This document shows, piece after piece, positions 5,828 through 14,498 of a stretch of DNA of 26,561 nt. Made by a program: the position numbers and the translations under genes. Position 1 is the stretch's first letter. Each line of letters begins with the position of its first letter. The notes below the pieces were generated by a model, which was not told the origin of the DNA, ran no database searches, and worked only from the letters and a program-made list of their open reading frames with translations. The stretch is taken from positions 1 to 26,561 of the forward strand of contig DPAW01000017.1 in the NCBI GenBank assembly GCA_003517285.1. Direction: 5' to 3'. The DNA is from Verrucomicrobiales bacterium. Lineage in GTDB: Bacteria > Verrucomicrobiota > Verrucomicrobiia > Limisphaerales > UBA1100.

Positions 5828-7246
5828 TCAATCGACGGATTCGCCGGCTTCCTTATACTCGTTCAACTTGTTGCGCAGGGTGCGGATGTTGATGTCCAGC
5901 ACCTCGGCGGTGCGCGTGCGGTTGCCTTCGCATTGGGCGAGAGTGGCGAGAATGTGTTGTTTTTCCAGATCAGCCAACTTTACCGGTGCGTCATTGGTGG
6001 CCGCAGTTGATGCGGTGGAGGGGGCTGTGGCTTCCTCGATGGGGCCGGTGGGCGCATCACCGGCGCCAGCTTGGGGTGGGGCGGTTAGGCCGAGTTGTTC
6101 GGGGTGAATGTAGCCGTCCTCACCACATAGGATCACGGCACGCTCGATGACGTTTTGTAATTCGCGGATGTTGCCGGGCCAATCATGCTTGGAAAGCGCG
6201 ATGACAGCCTCAGGTGTGAGGCCCTTGACGGGGACGCCGTGGCTGCGGATGAAACGTTGGGTGAACGCCTCGGAAAGCAATTGTATATCGCCTTCACGAT
6301 CGCGCAGAGGCGGCACGTGTACGGGCACAACGTTGAGGCGAAAGTATAGATCCTGCCGAAACTCTTTTTTCTCTACGCTTTGCTCGAGCTTGCGGTTGGT
6401 GGCGGCGACGACGCGCACGTCGACATTGATTGTGCGATTGCCGCCGACGCGCTCGAATTCGCGTTCCTGGAGCACGCGTAGCAGTTTGCTTTGGAGCGGG
6501 AGCGACATCTCGCTGATCTCATCAAGAAAAATAGTGCCGCCATGGGCGAGCTCGAAGCGACCTTCGCGTTTGTTGGTGGCCCCGGTGAAAGAGCCTTTTT
6601 CGTGCCCGAAAAGTTCGCTCTCCACGAGGTTCTCCGGCAGGGCCGCGCAGTTAAGCTTAATGAACGGGCCGTCTTTGCGGGAAGAATTTTTGTGCATGGC
6701 GCGGGCGACCAGTTCCTTACCGGTGCCGTTCTCGCCTTGGATCAGCACGGTGGCATCGGTTTGCGCTACGCGCCGGATGAGTTTACGCAGTTGCTCGGTG
6801 GAAGGCGAGCCGCCAAGAATTTCGTTCTCCGTATCCTCGGCCTCTTGCTGGGTGAGGAACTGGTTGACATTGAGCATCTGCGCGAATTGCTCGGTTTTGC
6901 GCAGGATGATCTCCACCTGTTCATTGGAGAACGGCTTGAGCAGATAATCGAAGGCGCCTTCGCTCATGCATTTTACGGCGGTATCCACCGAGCCTTCGGC
7001 ACCCATCATCACCACCATCGGCTTGGACGGACGCAGGTTCACCTCCACGAGAAATTCCGGGCCGCTACCATCGGGCAACGATTCGTCCAGCAGCATCAAA
7101 TCGAAATTACCTTTGCCGAGATAATCGTGCGCCTCCTGGATACTTCCGCATTCGGCAACGTCGATCCGCTTTTTGCGCAGGAACTGGGCGACCTGTTTGC
7201 GGAGGAATTCCTCCTGAGCGACCATGATGACTTTCTCAACGGGCAT
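5828..7246 (-). CDS. NtrC-family sigma-54-dependent flagellar response regulator (FlrC/FleR/FlgR type)
   Basis: It has three domains: receiver (about 1-120), AAA+ sigma-54 activator (about 143-385) and Fis-type DNA-binding helix-turn-helix (about 427-465). The ATPase core is intact: Walker A GENGTGKE at 171-178, GSFTGA at 218-223 (a Ser variant of the sigma-54-contacting GAFTGA loop), Walker B TIFLDE at 238-243, and RQDLYFRLNV with the arginine-finger region. The receiver keeps D54 in LLDESLP and K104 in LKPF, but the acidic pair that normally binds magnesium (VDDE) reads VAQEE, so phosphorylation may be weak or unneeded. A Pro/Ala/Thr linker joins ATPase and HTH. Its likely role is to activate sigma-54 flagellar promoters such as the one before fliD. 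No sensor kinase lies in the window. It starts one base after the upstream gene's stop codon. Confidence 0.92.
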   Translation of the reverse strand: MPVEKVIMVAQEEFLRKQVAQFLRKKRIDVAECGSIQEAHDYLGKGNFDLMLLDESLPDGSGPEFLVEVNLRPSKPMVVMMGAEGSVDTAVKCMSEGAFDYLLKPFSNEQVEIILRKTEQFAQMLNVNQFLTQQEAEDTENEILGGSPSTEQLRKLIRRVAQTDATVLIQGENGTGKELVARAMHKNSSRKDGPFIKLNCAALPENLVESELFGHEKGSFTGATNKREGRFELAHGGTIFLDEISEMSLPLQSKLLRVLQEREFERVGGNRTINVDVRVVAATNRKLEQSVEKKEFRQDLYFRLNVVPVHVPPLRDREGDIQLLSEAFTQRFIRSHGVPVKGLTPEAVIALSKHDWPGNIRELQNVIERAVILCGEDGYIHPEQLGLTAPPQAGAGDAPTGPIEEATAPSTASTAATNDAPVKLADLEKQHILATLAQCEGNRTRTAEVLDINIRTLRNKLNEYKEAGESVD

Positions 7247-7247
7247 G

Positions 7248-7709
7248 CTACGGCTGATCCTTGTACAGCTTGGCGACGAGGTTGGGGTTCTGGCGCTCGG
7301 CCGGCGGCAAATGACTGGGCGGCACGAGTTTGTTGCGGAGCATGAGCTGCTCGTTTTCGCGATCGAGCGATACTATCTTCATAATGAGATCGGTGCAATG
7401 CTGCAGGCGCTGGCCGATCTCGGGCATCGATTGTTTTTGTACCTCGGTCAGGGTCATCCAGGAATCCTTGTGGCGCACAATCTCCGCCTGCGCAGTGGTG
7501 AGCCGCTCCAGCATACCTTGGCGGGCTTCCTGCAGTTGGGTGACATCCTCGACCTGATTAGTTTTGAGTTGTTGATGTTCCTGCTGCACCACGGCGAGAA
7601 TTTCGCCGCACAGTTCGATGTGGGATTGCAGGGCATAGGCCAACGCCACGAGTTCCTCATGGGAGGAATTCGTGCCGCCAGTGGAATGAGAGTCAGGGGG
7701 GAAGCTCAT
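7248..7709 (-). CDS. FlgN-like helical protein, candidate second flagellar export chaperone
   Basis: A 153-residue, almost wholly helical soluble protein with long heptad-like stretches (residues 18-120), rich in Gln, Glu and Leu. The pattern of a helix with EILAVVQQEHQQLKTNQ, then LQEARQGMLERL, then LDRENEQLMLRNKL resembles the FlgN/FliT group of small type III export chaperones, and its size fits. Sequence similarity to a specific family is weak to my eye, so this is a fold-level guess. It lies between the 949-residue secreted protein (28-base gap) and the sigma-54 activator (1-base gap). Another possibility is a coiled-coil regulator acting on the adjacent activator. No strong Shine-Dalgarno precedes the ATG, so translation may be coupled. 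Confidence 0.5.
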   Translation of the reverse strand: MSFPPDSHSTGGTNSSHEELVALAYALQSHIELCGEILAVVQQEHQQLKTNQVEDVTQLQEARQGMLERLTTAQAEIVRHKDSWMTLTEVQKQSMPEIGQRLQHCTDLIMKIVSLDRENEQLMLRNKLVPPSHLPPAERQNPNLVAKLYKDQP

Positions 7710-7737
7710 TACTCAGTGGGGTCTGATAAGGTCCGGC

Positions 7738-10587
7738 TCAGTCGGGATTAGTGGGTTGATTTTTTGCGTCGCGTTTTTGCTGGATTTTCTTCTCTAGGTT
7801 TTCCAATCGAAAGCCAGTGAGCATCTTCACCATTTTAAGTGTGGGATTCAGGTCGCTCGGGTGCATTTCGCAGAGTTCGTTGATTTCCTCGAAGGATTTC
7901 TTGGCGGCCTCCTGTTCGTTCAGACGTTCCTGGCAAAAGGCGATTTGCTGGCGCAGCATAATCTGGCTGCGGTAGGCTTGGTCATGGTTCAGGGCCCACT
8001 GGTAGTAGAGAATGGCGGCGCGCAAGTTTTCAGCCAGCGCGTGAGGCGCGGCGGGGTCGGGGTTGGGCTGGAGCGTGCGGTGGATTTCGGCTTTCACCGC
8101 TTCGGAGAAGAGCAGGTTGGCGACATCAATCACCACGCGCACGCGGGTGGCAAACCATGCTTGGCGAAGCTCTTCGGGGGTGGATTCAATTTCCAGCAAT
8201 ACCTCCATGCCGCGCCGGACGTGTTCCTCGTTGTCGAGCGCTTTGTGCGCCATGATTTGGTAGTAGCGCACCTCGCCATCGTAACGTAGGTCGGGCTGTT
8301 CTTCGGAGTAGCGGTTGATAAAGGCGGTGGCGTGATCCTTGAGCTGGGTCCAGTTTTCGGACCGGGTTTTCTCGATAATGGCTATCTCGCCGAGGATGCG
8401 TTTGCGTTCGTTCTCAAAGATGTTGCGTTGCAGGATGGCTTCGGGTGTACCGGGTTGTTGCTGGGCCAGTTCCCTCTTGGCGTTTTCGAGCTGGCGCTCG
8501 AGCCGGCGGATTTGTTGGCGGGATTGATTGTCGGACTTGAAGAGTGAGCGTAGGAGCTTCAGCTCAACTTGTGTATGATCAATTTCCTGTCGGCCACGCA
8601 GCATGTTGGAAAATCGATCGATCGATTCCTGATAAGATTCAGGAAGCTCGGCCGTTTCATAATAAGCGTTGGCGATTTGGCTGTATGCAAGATTAGCGAT
8701 GCGGTTGAACCGTGTTAGGTTGGTGATTTTTTGCTGTGTGGTGGCCGTGAGTACATCGAAGTTGGTGGAAATGGCCCGTTCGGTTTGGCCGAGCTGGCGG
8801 TAAATCCACGCCTGTCGCAGGAGGATTTCAGGGATGTACGGGTCGGGCGCTGGTCGGTTGGCAATCACGCCTTTTTCGGCCAATTGCGGCTGGCCTTTCA
8901 TCAGCCCTTCACTGCGGTGGATGTATTCGGACCAGAATTGCAATGCGAGCGCGAAGTTGCGCGCGATTTGTTCGGGGATCTCTCCTTCGGCGGGTTTGGT
9001 TTCGGGATGAATCAGCTTGGTGGCATGTTGGCGCAGGAGTTGTGCGGTGCGTTCCAAGGCCACGGTTTGGCGGAGTAAATCGGCATGGCGCAGGGCCAGG
9101 GCGGCTTCGGGCAAGGCCAGCACTTGAGCCGGGTACGCGTTTAGCTCGTCATAGATTTGGTTGATGGAAAGATCGGGCACGGTGAGGTCATCGGGTTGGC
9201 TGGCCTCGGGCTCGGCGGAAAATGGCTGGGTGGCTTTGGTCTGGAGCAGCTCCATTTTCCGGCGGTTCAGCCACGCTATGCGTTCGTAGTGCTGGGCTTC
9301 GCGTTGCTTGATGGCGGCCCGAAATTGTTGTTCCTGCTGGTCCGCTTGTAGTGAGACAGCCTGATGCTCGTAGAATCGCGCGAGATAAATCACCGCCTGC
9401 CGTTTGGCATCCATTTTGATGGTTTCAGAGGCGTCCGATTCCACGATCTGCTTCAGGCTATTTATCTGCTGCTCTAGTGTGGCGGGATCCAGTGTATTAC
9501 TGGAAAGTTGCAGAGCGCCGGTGTTTCTTTTGCGAGTTTGGAAAAACTTGAGGGCGGCGCTGTTGGCGCGTAGTAGCGAATCCGGCGTGATGGTAAATCT
9601 GATGTTGGTGTCGTGAACTCGTTGCAGTTCCACGAAATCATCCTGAGTCCCGGAAAGCTGCCAGCTAGGGCGGTTTTTATTGTCAAAGCGCTGCTGCCAC
9701 TGGAACTGGTGGATGTGCACCTGGCCATCATAGGTGGCATGGATCTCGGCGCGAGCGGTGCGTTCATCAGGCATCTCGAGATTGGCCAGTACGCCTCGAA
9801 TGCGATGGAGTACGGTGATGCGGGGAATCAAATCCGGATCTTCTTTGGGCGGGCGGAATTTCCAGGTCACCAACTGGGCGGTGTTTTGCGCGAGGGATAG
9901 TGCGCCGTCTTTTAGATTCCACGCCCCGTCGGTGATGCTTTCACTGCCGGTGGGTGTGCCGGTAAGTTGGCCGCGGCCACCAATAAGTTTGTAGTAGTTG
10001 GCGGCAATCGTAAGATCCTTGTTGGCGGTGGAAGTGGGGGAGTTATAGGCGATTTGCCGCTTGGACACGATCACGCGGTTGCCACTCAACAAGAGATGAG
10101 TGCCCACCCGGAGTTGATCCTTTAACAATTGCACCGTGGCCGCGCGAGCGGGAGCGGTTTCGGCGGCATTCAGGTTATGAAGTTGCTGTTCCCACTTAAA
10201 GGAATGATCGGGGCCTGCAATTTCCTTAACGTTCACTTCGACCGATAAATCGGTTCCTTTGATGGCGGGCGGGGCATCGGGTGTGATTTGGGTGATGACT
10301 GCCTTTTTGCCGTTCACAATCAGCCCGGTGCCGGGAGTGAGTTCCTGCCATGGGTTGGTGATTTGGGTAAGGCGTCGGCTGATCAATACGGTGTCTTCGG
10401 GGCGCAATTGACCGACCGGATTAAAAATGCGGCTGACGGTGACATCGCCGATGGTCAGGCCGTATTCCTCCAACGGCGTGCGAATGCCGGTGAGACCCCA
10501 GTCCGTGCTTTCGGTTATGGGAGTTTCGGCTGCGCTGAGCGATCCTACGCTGGCGAGCATCAACAGGATTTGCCGAACAGTTTTCAT
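7738..10587 (-). CDS. Large secreted helical-repeat (TPR-like) protein of unknown function in flagellar operon
   Basis: A 949-residue protein with a Sec signal peptide (MKTVRQILLMLASVGSLSA, cleavage near residue 19-20). Residues about 25-350 look beta-rich and hold two possible small domains (around 40-125 and 180-345). From about 365 to the end it is helical: repeat-like helices at 390-450, 585-665 (for example RQAWIYRQLGQTERAISTNF) and 770-905, with a charged coiled coil at 685-745. This would be a periplasmic or outer-membrane-associated scaffold. I do not recognise an established family. Its start overlaps the stop of the Pro-rich secreted protein by 4 bases (ATGA), and it lies between flgN and the flagellar activator, so a role in the flagellar envelope structure is the natural inference. 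TPR-containing periplasmic disk proteins of Campylobacter motors (PflA) are a functional analogy only, not demonstrated homology. Confidence 0.75.
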   Translation of the reverse strand: MKTVRQILLMLASVGSLSAAETPITESTDWGLTGIRTPLEEYGLTIGDVTVSRIFNPVGQLRPEDTVLISRRLTQITNPWQELTPGTGLIVNGKKAVITQITPDAPPAIKGTDLSVEVNVKEIAGPDHSFKWEQQLHNLNAAETAPARAATVQLLKDQLRVGTHLLLSGNRVIVSKRQIAYNSPTSTANKDLTIAANYYKLIGGRGQLTGTPTGSESITDGAWNLKDGALSLAQNTAQLVTWKFRPPKEDPDLIPRITVLHRIRGVLANLEMPDERTARAEIHATYDGQVHIHQFQWQQRFDNKNRPSWQLSGTQDDFVELQRVHDTNIRFTITPDSLLRANSAALKFFQTRKRNTGALQLSSNTLDPATLEQQINSLKQIVESDASETIKMDAKRQAVIYLARFYEHQAVSLQADQQEQQFRAAIKQREAQHYERIAWLNRRKMELLQTKATQPFSAEPEASQPDDLTVPDLSINQIYDELNAYPAQVLALPEAALALRHADLLRQTVALERTAQLLRQHATKLIHPETKPAEGEIPEQIARNFALALQFWSEYIHRSEGLMKGQPQLAEKGVIANRPAPDPYIPEILLRQAWIYRQLGQTERAISTNFDVLTATTQQKITNLTRFNRIANLAYSQIANAYYETAELPESYQESIDRFSNMLRGRQEIDHTQVELKLLRSLFKSDNQSRQQIRRLERQLENAKRELAQQQPGTPEAILQRNIFENERKRILGEIAIIEKTRSENWTQLKDHATAFINRYSEEQPDLRYDGEVRYYQIMAHKALDNEEHVRRGMEVLLEIESTPEELRQAWFATRVRVVIDVANLLFSEAVKAEIHRTLQPNPDPAAPHALAENLRAAILYYQWALNHDQAYRSQIMLRQQIAFCQERLNEQEAAKKSFEEINELCEMHPSDLNPTLKMVKMLTGFRLENLEKKIQQKRDAKNQPTNPD

Positions 10588-11201
10588 TTGATTTGGTAGG
10601 TGGTGCTGCCGCTGCGTTGTAGTAGTGGGTTCATGCTGGGTAAGGTAAAGAGGGAATTGGCATCCAGCCGGATGCGGCTACGATAGGTGCCGTTGGCGTC
10701 GGCATTAAAGTATTGGAGAATTTCCGGATTTAAAAAGGCATTTTGCGGTGTGGCTTGCCTTAGCCCGGATACGTTCATGCCGGCGGGTGCTCCAGACTGA
10801 ATCATTTGGCCTGGGGCTACAAAGGTAGGCCGGGCTTCAATGGTAAAGGGTTGGATGGGGGCCACGCGCATGGCGGGAATGGTGATGCCAGGCGCCGGCG
10901 GTCGGCCGCCGCCTTGGGCGGGATTGAGCGGCTGAGCCGGTGTGCTGGCGGCAAGCGGGAGCGGCTGTGGATCGGGTGCGATAGGCAGCGCGGGTAGGGC
11001 ATAGGCCGGCGGGCGCAGTTGCGGGGCCTTGCGCAAGGCAAAGGGTTCGCCTTCGTTAAGGTACCCGGGCTTGGCCTGGGCTTGCGTGATGGTGAGCAAA
11101 CCGAGCTTGGGACCGCCGCGGGGCCGGTCTATCTCTGCGGACGCCAAGTTCATCGCCAGCAGCGCGGTCAAGACCAAGGTTATGGGGCGGGACGGTTGCA
11201 T
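10584..11201 (-). CDS. Secreted Pro/Ala-rich protein of unknown function
   Basis: This is a 205-residue protein starting at the ATG whose A is also the last base of the flgN stop codon (TGATG). The frame stays open further upstream to 11369, but that part lies on top of flgN and lacks protein-like composition, so the start at 11201, which opens a clear signal peptide (MQPSRPITLVLTALLAMNLASA), is preferred. The mature protein has a low-complexity Pro/Ala/Gln-rich middle (about 65-125) and a more ordered C-terminus (about 150-205) ending TTYQIK. No family was recognised. Overlaps with flgN and with the 949-residue gene indicate tight co-translation; the two secreted proteins may work as a pair. 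Confidence 0.72.
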   Translation of the reverse strand: MQPSRPITLVLTALLAMNLASAEIDRPRGGPKLGLLTITQAQAKPGYLNEGEPFALRKAPQLRPPAYALPALPIAPDPQPLPLAASTPAQPLNPAQGGGRPPAPGITIPAMRVAPIQPFTIEARPTFVAPGQMIQSGAPAGMNVSGLRQATPQNAFLNPEILQYFNADANGTYRSRIRLDANSLFTLPSMNPLLQRSGSTTYQIK

Positions 11202-11704
11202 CAGATGATTCCTTCGTACAATGAGCTGGGAGGCGGGTTGATTGGAGAAACCTGTCCGCTGCGCCCGTAGGTGCCGGCTACGGCACTGGAGCTGGGGAAC
11301 ATGTTCTTCATGATGGTCTGCATCAAATCCAGTGAGCGCTTCAGCAAGATGTGGTTTTGCCGGAGCCATTTCTGAACGTTTTGCAGCATCTGGTTGATTT
11401 CCTGCACGAGCGCATCAATCAGGGGTTGCACTTCAGCCGGGAGCATCTCGGTCATTTGCCGGAAGGTGGTCTCTTCGGTGCCACCCAGAGAGTCGACCAG
11501 TTGTTGCCGGGCCAGTTCGCGTTGTTGCCGTACTTGTGCCACTTGTTCCATCTGGGAGTTGACGGTATTGAGGTTGATGAGCAACTCGTTGGCGGCACGG
11601 TTGATGATCAGCTCTTGCTGTTCTTGCATGAGGGCCAACACTTCACCGTACTGCGTGAGTTCTTCGCGCAGGATAGCAATCAGGTTGTTGAGTTCCTCAT
11701 TCAT
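11201..11704 (-). CDS. flgN: FlgN-type export chaperone for hook-associated proteins
   Basis: FlgN binds the C-termini of FlgK and FlgL in the cytoplasm and delivers them to the flagellar export gate. This 167-residue protein has the usual pattern: an N-terminal helix with LREELTQYGEVLALMQEQQELI, a long helical middle (RQQRELARQQLVDSLGG), a helix ending around residue 130, and a C-terminal tail with TYGRSG, a frequent ending in FlgN proteins. It sits immediately downstream of flgL and flgJ, the expected place. It overlaps the flgJ end by 8 bases and shares its stop codon with the next start. It could in part be named FliT-like, but the flgK-flgL-flgJ context favours FlgN. Confidence 0.8.
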   Translation of the reverse strand: MNEELNNLIAILREELTQYGEVLALMQEQQELIINRAANELLINLNTVNSQMEQVAQVRQQRELARQQLVDSLGGTEETTFRQMTEMLPAEVQPLIDALVQEINQMLQNVQKWLRQNHILLKRSLDLMQTIMKNMFPSSSAVAGTYGRSGQVSPINPPPSSLYEGII

Positions 11705-12059
11705 GGTTCGGTTGATCGGCTTGGGCCTGGGCTTGCGCTTCGGCCTGAGCGAGATTGCGGGGCATGAGCTGGTGACGGAAGGCCTGTGCTAGTCCGAAGT
11801 CGCCGGATTGGCTGATGGTTTCGGCCAGCGTCTTGGTGATCATGTCCTGATAAATGCTCTTTTGGGCGGGGTTCATACCCTCGCTTTGGCTCAACATGGG
11901 CCGGGTGCCTTCGTTGAGAAACTGCCGGAGAAGCATGGCCTCAAAATGCTTTGCCACCTCACCAATTTTCTCGGCTTCGGTCAACTTATTGTTCTGCGCG
12001 AGCTGTTCCACCGCGAGGTGGTTTTGGCTCATTGTTGCCATCTGGATGGGAATCGGCAT
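11697..12059 (-). CDS. flgJ: Single-domain FlgJ rod-binding protein
   Basis: A 120-residue protein matching only the N-terminal rod-binding (rod scaffold) domain of FlgJ: IGEVAKHFEAMLLRQFLNEG at about residues 32-51, followed by QKSIYQDMITKTLAETISQSGDFGLAQAFRHQL. The C-terminal muramidase domain of enterobacterial FlgJ is absent, as in many other phyla where a separate enzyme opens the peptidoglycan. The C-terminus is an Ala/Gln-rich tail. GAAGAAA lies upstream of the ATG; the gap to flgL is 20 bases. It acts in the periplasm as an assembly scaffold for the rod. Confidence 0.9.
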   Translation of the reverse strand: MPIPIQMATMSQNHLAVEQLAQNNKLTEAEKIGEVAKHFEAMLLRQFLNEGTRPMLSQSEGMNPAQKSIYQDMITKTLAETISQSGDFGLAQAFRHQLMPRNLAQAEAQAQAQADQPNHE

Positions 12060-12079
12060 GGTGATTTCTTCAATATTGG

Positions 12080-13039
12080 TTATCGCAGGTAATCCAGCAA
12101 GGAGGTGCGCAGGAGCATGCTTCCGGACTGGAGGGCCGCGGTGTAGGCGTTTTGGACCTCGTTAAGGCGGACGAGAGTATCAGCTAGGTCCACGTCGGTT
12201 TCATTAGAGATCAATGGCTCCACGGCGGCAATTTGCTGCGTGGTGATGGTTTCAGAGGTTTCCAGTCGCGACAGCTTTGCGCCAATGCTGCTGAAGTGCT
12301 CGATAAAATTCAGTTCGCTCTTATCCAGATTAGCCACCAGGGTTCCCTTGATGGTGGTAAGGGCCATGCTTTTTTCCGATTCAGTCGCCGTGCTACTGGC
12401 TGCAGTGGTAAGCTGATCGCGCAGGGAAATCAGGCTACCGACAAAATCGGTGCCCGCGGTAGTGGTTTTAAAAATACCATTGCTCCCTTCTGCGGAGTAA
12501 TTGGCTTCCACAGTTGAGTGAGGGGCAATATCAATCCTGGCGGAGGATTCATTACCCTCGAAGGAGATACCTGAAATTTGATTTGTCGTGCCGTCGCGGG
12601 TGGCTGTGTAGGCTTGGGTAGATCCCTTTGTACCGGAAAAAATGTAGACTTCACGGTGCTTACTGTTGGCGAGACGCACGGCTTCCTCAATTAACTGATC
12701 CACTTCCTTGGCGTAGGCATTCAGCGCACTGGGGCCCTTGGCACCATCAGCAATGACGGCGATTTCCGAGGCACGATCACTTAGTTTCTTTAGACCCTGA
12801 ACGGTGGAGTACACGACGTTTGTGTTTTCACGCGCCGTGGTAATGTTATCTTGATACTGTCGAAGCTGGCCTTGTTGGTTGCGAAGGTCGAGCACGCGCC
12901 GCATCGCCTTGGGATCATCACTGGCAGTAGTGATGCGTTGACCGGTGGAGACCTGCTGTTGCAGGCGCAGCTGTCGCTCGGCTAGCCGAGTGATGTTGTG
13001 GCGTAGGTCGTTGTTAAAGCTGTTGGTCGTGACGCGCAT
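12080..13039 (-). CDS. flgL: Flagellar hook-associated protein FlgL (HAP3)
   Basis: FlgL is the junction protein between FlgK and the filament. Its 319 residues equal the usual length. The N-terminal flagellin-like helices (MRVTTNSFNNDLRHNITRLAERQLRLQQQVSTGQR, then ASDDPKAMRRVLDLRNQ) and the C-terminal helix pair (SNETDVDLADTLVRLNEVQNAYTAALQSGSMLLRTSLLDYLR) are typical. Five bases separate it from the flgK stop, and no good Shine-Dalgarno is visible, so translation is probably coupled to flgK. Confidence 0.96.
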   Translation of the reverse strand: MRVTTNSFNNDLRHNITRLAERQLRLQQQVSTGQRITTASDDPKAMRRVLDLRNQQGQLRQYQDNITTARENTNVVYSTVQGLKKLSDRASEIAVIADGAKGPSALNAYAKEVDQLIEEAVRLANSKHREVYIFSGTKGSTQAYTATRDGTTNQISGISFEGNESSARIDIAPHSTVEANYSAEGSNGIFKTTTAGTDFVGSLISLRDQLTTAASSTATESEKSMALTTIKGTLVANLDKSELNFIEHFSSIGAKLSRLETSETITTQQIAAVEPLISNETDVDLADTLVRLNEVQNAYTAALQSGSMLLRTSLLDYLR

Positions 13040-13044
13040 GAGGT

Positions 13045-14463
13045 TTAACGGGTCATGTTCAGGACATCCTGCATGAGATCATCCATGGTGGAGAGCAGGC
13101 GGGCGGAGGCCTGAAAGGCGCGCTGGTAGATCACCAGGTTGGCCACTTCTTCATCCACGGATACGCCCATGATGGATTCCCTTTGTTTCTCCAGCATTTT
13201 CTGGACTGTTTGTTGGTCGTTTAACTGCGAGGTTGCCAGAGCCAGATCCTGGCCAAACCGGCTGACGGTGTTGCCGTAATTCTCGCTAAAGGTCATGCCG
13301 CTCAGGTTCGTGACGGTCTTGGTGCTCAGGGCGGCGATGGAGCGTAAGACATCGTTGTTGCTCACCTCGGTAGCGGAGCTGGATCCCTGCAGTTTTCGTG
13401 GATCAGAAATGATACTGGCATTCACGCCCATGTTAGAGCCGTTTGTACCGGTAAATAATCCTGCGCTGTTGTCATTGGTCCCGTATAGGTCATAGCCGGT
13501 CTGGTGCAGGCTATTGACCTCGGTGATCAACTCCTCTGCAATGGCACTGATGTTGGTGCGGAGATCCTTGATGCCCACATCGCGAGCATCAATCATGCCC
13601 TTGAGATAACCGGACTTGAGGCTAAACACAGTGCCGTTAGTATTATCCGCTACGTAATACATGCCGTCGCCATCGGTATGAAGTTTCACCGAGTTGGTCA
13701 GGACGTTTTCGGTAATCATTTGCATCCCATCGACAAAGACGTTGAGTTGGCCATCTTCATTGGTGGTGGTGGAGATGTTGACGTACTCTGAGAGCTGTTC
13801 CATGGAAGCCTGTAAGGAATCTCTTACCTCGTTAGCTGCTCCTTCTACGGACTCGATGTTGCCGATATTGATAGCAGTGTACGCCAGCTCCTTCAGCTTG
13901 GAGTTGACGTCTTTAATGACGTCCTGCACTTCATCATTGATCGCCGTGCGCAGATCGGAGAGGCGCCGGTCGACTGTGTTAAATTTATCGGCTACCTTTT
14001 GCGCATTGAAAATTACTGTTTGCCGTTCAGCGGTGGAGGTGGGGGAAACACTAAGCGACTGGAACGAGTTGAACAGCTCGGTCATGCCTTCGGCTAAGCC
14101 ATAGGTGCCATAAGCACCGCCGGCATCGATGGTTTGACTGTCCACTGTCTGTCCTAGACCGGCCTCAGCGCGGCGCAGGTAAAGCTGTTTGGCTTGAAAA
14201 TATTGGGTAACGCTCTTCTCAGAGATCAGCGATTTATCCAACACCTGGTCACGCACTTGCTCTAAGCGTGCTACTTCGGCACCGGACCCTTGCGGGCCTT
14301 TTTCGGTGGGAATAGTGATGGCGGAGTTGACCTTGATGCGTTGGCGCGCATAGATCGGATTGGAGGCATTGGCTAGGTTATTACCGGAGACCTCGGCACC
14401 CGCACGGGCTGTACGCATGGCATTGCGCGCCATTTCCATCGTGCCCATGATTCCGAGTCCCAT
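13045..14463 (-). CDS. flgK: Flagellar hook-associated protein FlgK (HAP1)
   Basis: FlgK joins hook to filament. The N-terminus has the rod/hook-family signature with ISGNNLANASNP-type spelling VSGNNLANASNPIYARQRI (about residues 26-44). The middle includes INSLHQTGYDLYG-like VNSLHQTGYDLYGTN, and the C-terminus has VSVDEEVANLVIYQRAFQASARLLSTMDDLMQDVL, the usual assembly helices. At 472 residues it is shorter than the enterobacterial protein (about 547), the loss being in the exposed central domain. The start is supported by GGAG 7 bases upstream of the ATG. It lies 35 bases after flgI. Confidence 0.96.
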   Translation of the reverse strand: MGLGIMGTMEMARNAMRTARAGAEVSGNNLANASNPIYARQRIKVNSAITIPTEKGPQGSGAEVARLEQVRDQVLDKSLISEKSVTQYFQAKQLYLRRAEAGLGQTVDSQTIDAGGAYGTYGLAEGMTELFNSFQSLSVSPTSTAERQTVIFNAQKVADKFNTVDRRLSDLRTAINDEVQDVIKDVNSKLKELAYTAINIGNIESVEGAANEVRDSLQASMEQLSEYVNISTTTNEDGQLNVFVDGMQMITENVLTNSVKLHTDGDGMYYVADNTNGTVFSLKSGYLKGMIDARDVGIKDLRTNISAIAEELITEVNSLHQTGYDLYGTNDNSAGLFTGTNGSNMGVNASIISDPRKLQGSSSATEVSNNDVLRSIAALSTKTVTNLSGMTFSENYGNTVSRFGQDLALATSQLNDQQTVQKMLEKQRESIMGVSVDEEVANLVIYQRAFQASARLLSTMDDLMQDVLNMTR

Positions 14464-14498
14464 GATAAATCTCCGTTACCTTTTTATCACTTGTTTCA

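Noticed and set aside
6147..6947. Another long plus-strand frame (266 codons) in the same place
   Set aside because: Ser/Arg-rich shadow of the activator gene; no start signal and no family resemblance.
6491..7345. Long open frame (284 codons) on the plus strand opposite the sigma-54 activator
   Set aside because: It is antisense to a gene with complete domains; the His/Arg-rich low-quality translation matches no family and arises from codon bias of the real gene.
11202..11369. N-terminal extension of the Pro-rich secreted protein
   Set aside because: It overlaps flgN; the internal ATG at 11201 opens a proper signal peptide and forms a stop-start overlap.
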